Assembly (NCBI RefSeq): GCF_024198255.1
Contig: NZ_JAJVKW010000012.1
Span: forward strand, 1 to 64,000
Direction: 5' to 3'
Source: Myxococcus guangdongensis
GTDB taxonomy: Bacteria; Myxococcota; Myxococcia; Myxococcales; Myxococcaceae
Length of the DNA: 64,000 bases
The notes under the pieces are model-generated. The model was given only the letters and a program-made list of their open reading frames with translations. It searched no databases and was not told the DNA's origin. Numbering within the stretch: position 1 is the first letter of the stretch; each line of letters begins with the position of its first letter. Positions 61,882 to 64,000 of this stretch are shown piece after piece. Made by a program: the position numbers and the translations under genes.

Positions 61882-63885
61882 TCACGCTTCCTTCGGCTTC
61901 GCCTCCGGGGTCAACACCACCAGCAGCTGCTTGGCGCTCACCTGACCGCCCACCGAGGCGTTCACCGCCTCCACCGTGCCCGGGATGTCCGCGACGAGCT
62001 GGAACTCCATCTTCATCGCCTCCAGCACGACGAGCACATCCCCTGGCTTCACCGTGGCCCCGGGCTTCGTCTCCACGCGCAGGATGCGTCCATCCATCGG
62101 CGCGAGCAGCCGCCCTGTCCCCGCCCCCTCCGCCGACTTCGGCGGACGGAACGTGACGTCCGTGAGGCACCGCGCCCCCGCGCCCAGGTCCAACCACAGC
62201 GAGTCCCCAGCGCGCAGATACCGCCCTCGCCCCCGAGCCCCCGCGACGGCGTAGTCGAACACGCCCTCCGCGAGCCCCAGCACGGAGACCTCCAGCTTCT
62301 CCTCGCCCGCGACGACCTCGTACTGCTCCGCCGTCACCGGGCGCACGGAGACCTTCGCCTCGCCGCTCCGGTCCTCGAGCGTCATCGTCACTGCGTGCGA
62401 ATACGCCGTGTTCCAGTTCATCAGCGAGGCATCCACCCCGCGCGTCCGCGACAGCCGCAGCGCCTCGTCATGGAACAGGGCCACCGCCGCCAGCGTCCGC
62501 TCGCGCGTGCTCGTGCGGTACAGCCGCTCCAGCGTCGCGCCGTCCGCGTGCTTGCCGATGAAGCCCGTGTCGTACGCCCCCGAGCGGAACGCGCCATCCT
62601 CCAGCACGTGCAGCAGCAGGTCCTTGTTCGTGGTGACGCCGAACACGGTGAGCTCGTGCAGCGCCTCCACGAGCCGCCGCCGCGCCATCTCACGGTCCGC
62701 GCCGTACGCAATCACCTTCGCCTGCATGGAGTCGTAGAAGGGCGGGATGTCCTGCCCCTCGCGCACGCCATGGTCGATGCGCACACCCTCGCGCGAGGGC
62801 AGCCGCCACGTGAGCAGCTTCCCCGCCTGCGGCGCGTACTGGTTCGCCGGATCCTCGGCGCACAGCCGCACCTCGATGGCGTGGCCCGTCCAGGTGATGT
62901 CCTCCTGCGCGCGCGGCAGCTTCTCGCCGGAGGCGACCCGCAGCTGCCACTCCACCAGGTCCAGCCCGGTAATCAGCTCCGTGACGGGGTGCTCCACCTG
63001 GAGACGCGTGTTCATCTCCATGAAGTAGAACTCGCCATTCGGCGCCAGCAGGAACTCGATGGTGCCCGCGCCCTTGTAGGCAATCGCCTTGGCCGCCGTG
63101 ACAGCCACCTGCCCCATCTTCTCGCGCAGCAGCGGGTGCACCGCGGGTGACGGGCTCTCCTCGACGATCTTCTGGTGACGCCGCTGCACCGAGCAGTCGC
63201 GCTCGCCCAGGTGCACCGCGTTGCCGTGCTCGTCCGCGAAGACCTGGATCTCCACGTGCCGCGCGTTGATGACCGCGCGCTCCAGGATGAGCTCTCCGCT
63301 GCCGAACGCGTTCGTGGCCTCCGAGCGGGCGCCCTTCAGCGCGGCCTTCAGCTGCGACGCCTCGTGCACCAGCCGCATGCCGCGTCCACCACCACCCGCG
63401 GCCGCCTTCACCATCAGCGGGAAGCCGATGCGCTCGCCCTCCTTCACCAGCGCGTCATCGTCCGCGTCCGAGGCCTCGTAGCCCGGGATGCAGGGCACGC
63501 CCGCGGCGATCATCCGCAGCTTGGCCTGACGCTTGTTGCCCATCAGCGTGATGGCCTCCGCGTCCGGACCGATGAACACCAGCCCCGCGTCCTTGCACGC
63601 GCGCGCGAAGGCCGCGTTCTCGGAGAGGAAGCCGTAGCCCGGGTGGATGGCCTGCGCCCCCGACGCCTTCGCCGCGCCGATGAGCTTCTCGATGACCAGG
63701 TACGACTCCTTCGCGGGCGACGGGCCGATGGGCACCGCCTCGTCCGCGGCGAGCACGTGCGGCGCGCCCCGGTCCGCCTCCGAGAACACCGCCACCGTCC
63801 GGAAGCCGAGTCGCTTGCAGGTGCGAATCACCCGCACCGCGATTTCACCCCGGTTCGCGATGAGGACCTTGTTGAAACGCTCCAT
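61882..63885 (-). CDS. Acyl-CoA carboxylase biotin-carboxylase/carrier subunit (methylcrotonyl-CoA type)
   Basis: The protein has 667 residues from ATG 63885, with AGGAG eight bases upstream; GTG 63903 overlapping the previous stop (GTGA) is an alternative. Biotin-carboxylase domain about 1-450: KVLIANRGEIAVRVIRTCK, VKAAAGGGGRGMRLV (ATP loop), MEMNTRLQVEHPVTELITG. A linking domain follows, and the C-terminal biotinyl domain carries LEAMKMEFQLVAD with the biotin Lys. Length matches LiuD/MccA and AtuF. The gene upstream encodes the matching carboxyltransferase. Probably leucine or isoprenoid breakdown. Confidence 0.9.
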   Translation of the reverse strand: MERFNKVLIANRGEIAVRVIRTCKRLGFRTVAVFSEADRGAPHVLAADEAVPIGPSPAKESYLVIEKLIGAAKASGAQAIHPGYGFLSENAAFARACKDAGLVFIGPDAEAITLMGNKRQAKLRMIAAGVPCIPGYEASDADDDALVKEGERIGFPLMVKAAAGGGGRGMRLVHEASQLKAALKGARSEATNAFGSGELILERAVINARHVEIQVFADEHGNAVHLGERDCSVQRRHQKIVEESPSPAVHPLLREKMGQVAVTAAKAIAYKGAGTIEFLLAPNGEFYFMEMNTRLQVEHPVTELITGLDLVEWQLRVASGEKLPRAQEDITWTGHAIEVRLCAEDPANQYAPQAGKLLTWRLPSREGVRIDHGVREGQDIPPFYDSMQAKVIAYGADREMARRRLVEALHELTVFGVTTNKDLLLHVLEDGAFRSGAYDTGFIGKHADGATLERLYRTSTRERTLAAVALFHDEALRLSRTRGVDASLMNWNTAYSHAVTMTLEDRSGEAKVSVRPVTAEQYEVVAGEEKLEVSVLGLAEGVFDYAVAGARGRGRYLRAGDSLWLDLGAGARCLTDVTFRPPKSAEGAGTGRLLAPMDGRILRVETKPGATVKPGDVLVVLEAMKMEFQLVADIPGTVEAVNASVGGQVSAKQLLVVLTPEAKPKEA

Positions 63886-63899
63886 CCCGTCCGCTCCTC

Positions 63900-64000
63900 T
63901 CACAGGCGTGCGACTCCGAAGCTGTTGGGGTTCACCTGCCGCCCCTCCGCCTCGCGGCAGATGGACAGCACGAACCCGAGCACCCGCCGCGTGTCGCGCG
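63900..64000 (-). CDS. Acyl-CoA carboxylase carboxyltransferase subunit, C-terminus only
   Basis: Only the last 33 residues lie in the window, with stop TGA at 63902-63900. The tail (DTRRVLGFVLSICREAEG, then NSFGVARL) matches the C-terminus of methylcrotonyl/geranyl-CoA carboxyltransferase subunits, which end in FGVFRM-like sequence, and not the propionyl-CoA type. It is cut by the right edge and precedes the biotin subunit gene by 14 bases. Confidence 0.72.
   Translation of the reverse strand, partial: RDTRRVLGFVLSICREAEGRQVNPNSFGVARL

Overview
The window reads as chromosomal DNA of a myxobacterium, most likely Myxococcaceae (Myxococcus, Corallococcus or Pyxidicoccus type). The signs are very high GC with strong third-position GC and dense antisense shadow frames, a Ser/Thr kinase fused to tetratricopeptide repeats, an FHA-domain sigma-54 activator, cysteine-rich EGF/MopE-like lipoproteins, a MYXO-CTERM-like anchored protein, and a member of the DUF2380/TIGR02269 myxobacterial lipoprotein family. 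No rRNA, tRNA, CRISPR array, insertion sequence or prophage was seen.

Layout. 1-11.3 kb: surface and secreted proteins (a MopE-like lipoprotein cut by the window edge, an M19-like dipeptidase with a cysteine-rich tail, a CapA-type phosphoesterase, two paralogous EGF-type lipoproteins plus a decayed third copy, a MYXO-CTERM-like protein), interrupted by a hipBA pair on the opposite strand with two operator-like palindromes. 11.4-16.1 kb: a four-gene operon for mmsA, a GTP-cyclohydrolase-II-like URC1, a DUF1688 URC4 and upp, matching the URC route of uracil degradation. 16.3-24.9 kb: signalling genes (kinase-TPR, FHA-EBP) beside three effector-like proteins, one with a C39-like peptidase pattern and one with a thaumatin-like domain. 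25-35.5 kb: an acetyltransferase, twin outer-membrane proteins, a phospholipase-D lipoprotein, two MacB-type permeases without an ATPase, a cysteine desulfurase and an FG-GAP/lysyl-oxidase lipoprotein.

35.5-43.6 kb holds the most striking system. A promoter and a cobalamin riboswitch precede a tightly coupled seven-gene operon: two class-III aminotransferases, a P5C-dehydrogenase-like aldehyde dehydrogenase, a CatI/CatJ-type 3-oxoadipate CoA-transferase, a PcaF-type thiolase and a small unknown protein. There are no aromatic ring-cleavage genes. The chemistry fits conversion of beta-lysine (3,6-diaminohexanoate) to 3-oxoadipate and then to succinyl-CoA and acetyl-CoA. This would be a B12-independent alternative to the B12-dependent aminomutase route. 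The pathway is inference; the riboswitch and gene families are seen in the sequence.

43.8-64 kb: a DHA2 efflux pump, a class-III nucleotide cyclase, an AbiEi/AbiEii-like pair behind a nested inverted-repeat operator, an M28 peptidase, a 52-residue peptide gene overlapping a methyltransferase gene, a hybrid PAS histidine kinase, an amidohydrolase/DUF59 pair, a SitA-like toxin lipoprotein with a probable immunity gene, an isopenicillin-N-synthase-like oxygenase, an MFS pump, a quinone oxidoreductase and an acyl-CoA carboxylase pair of methylcrotonyl-CoA type running off the right edge.
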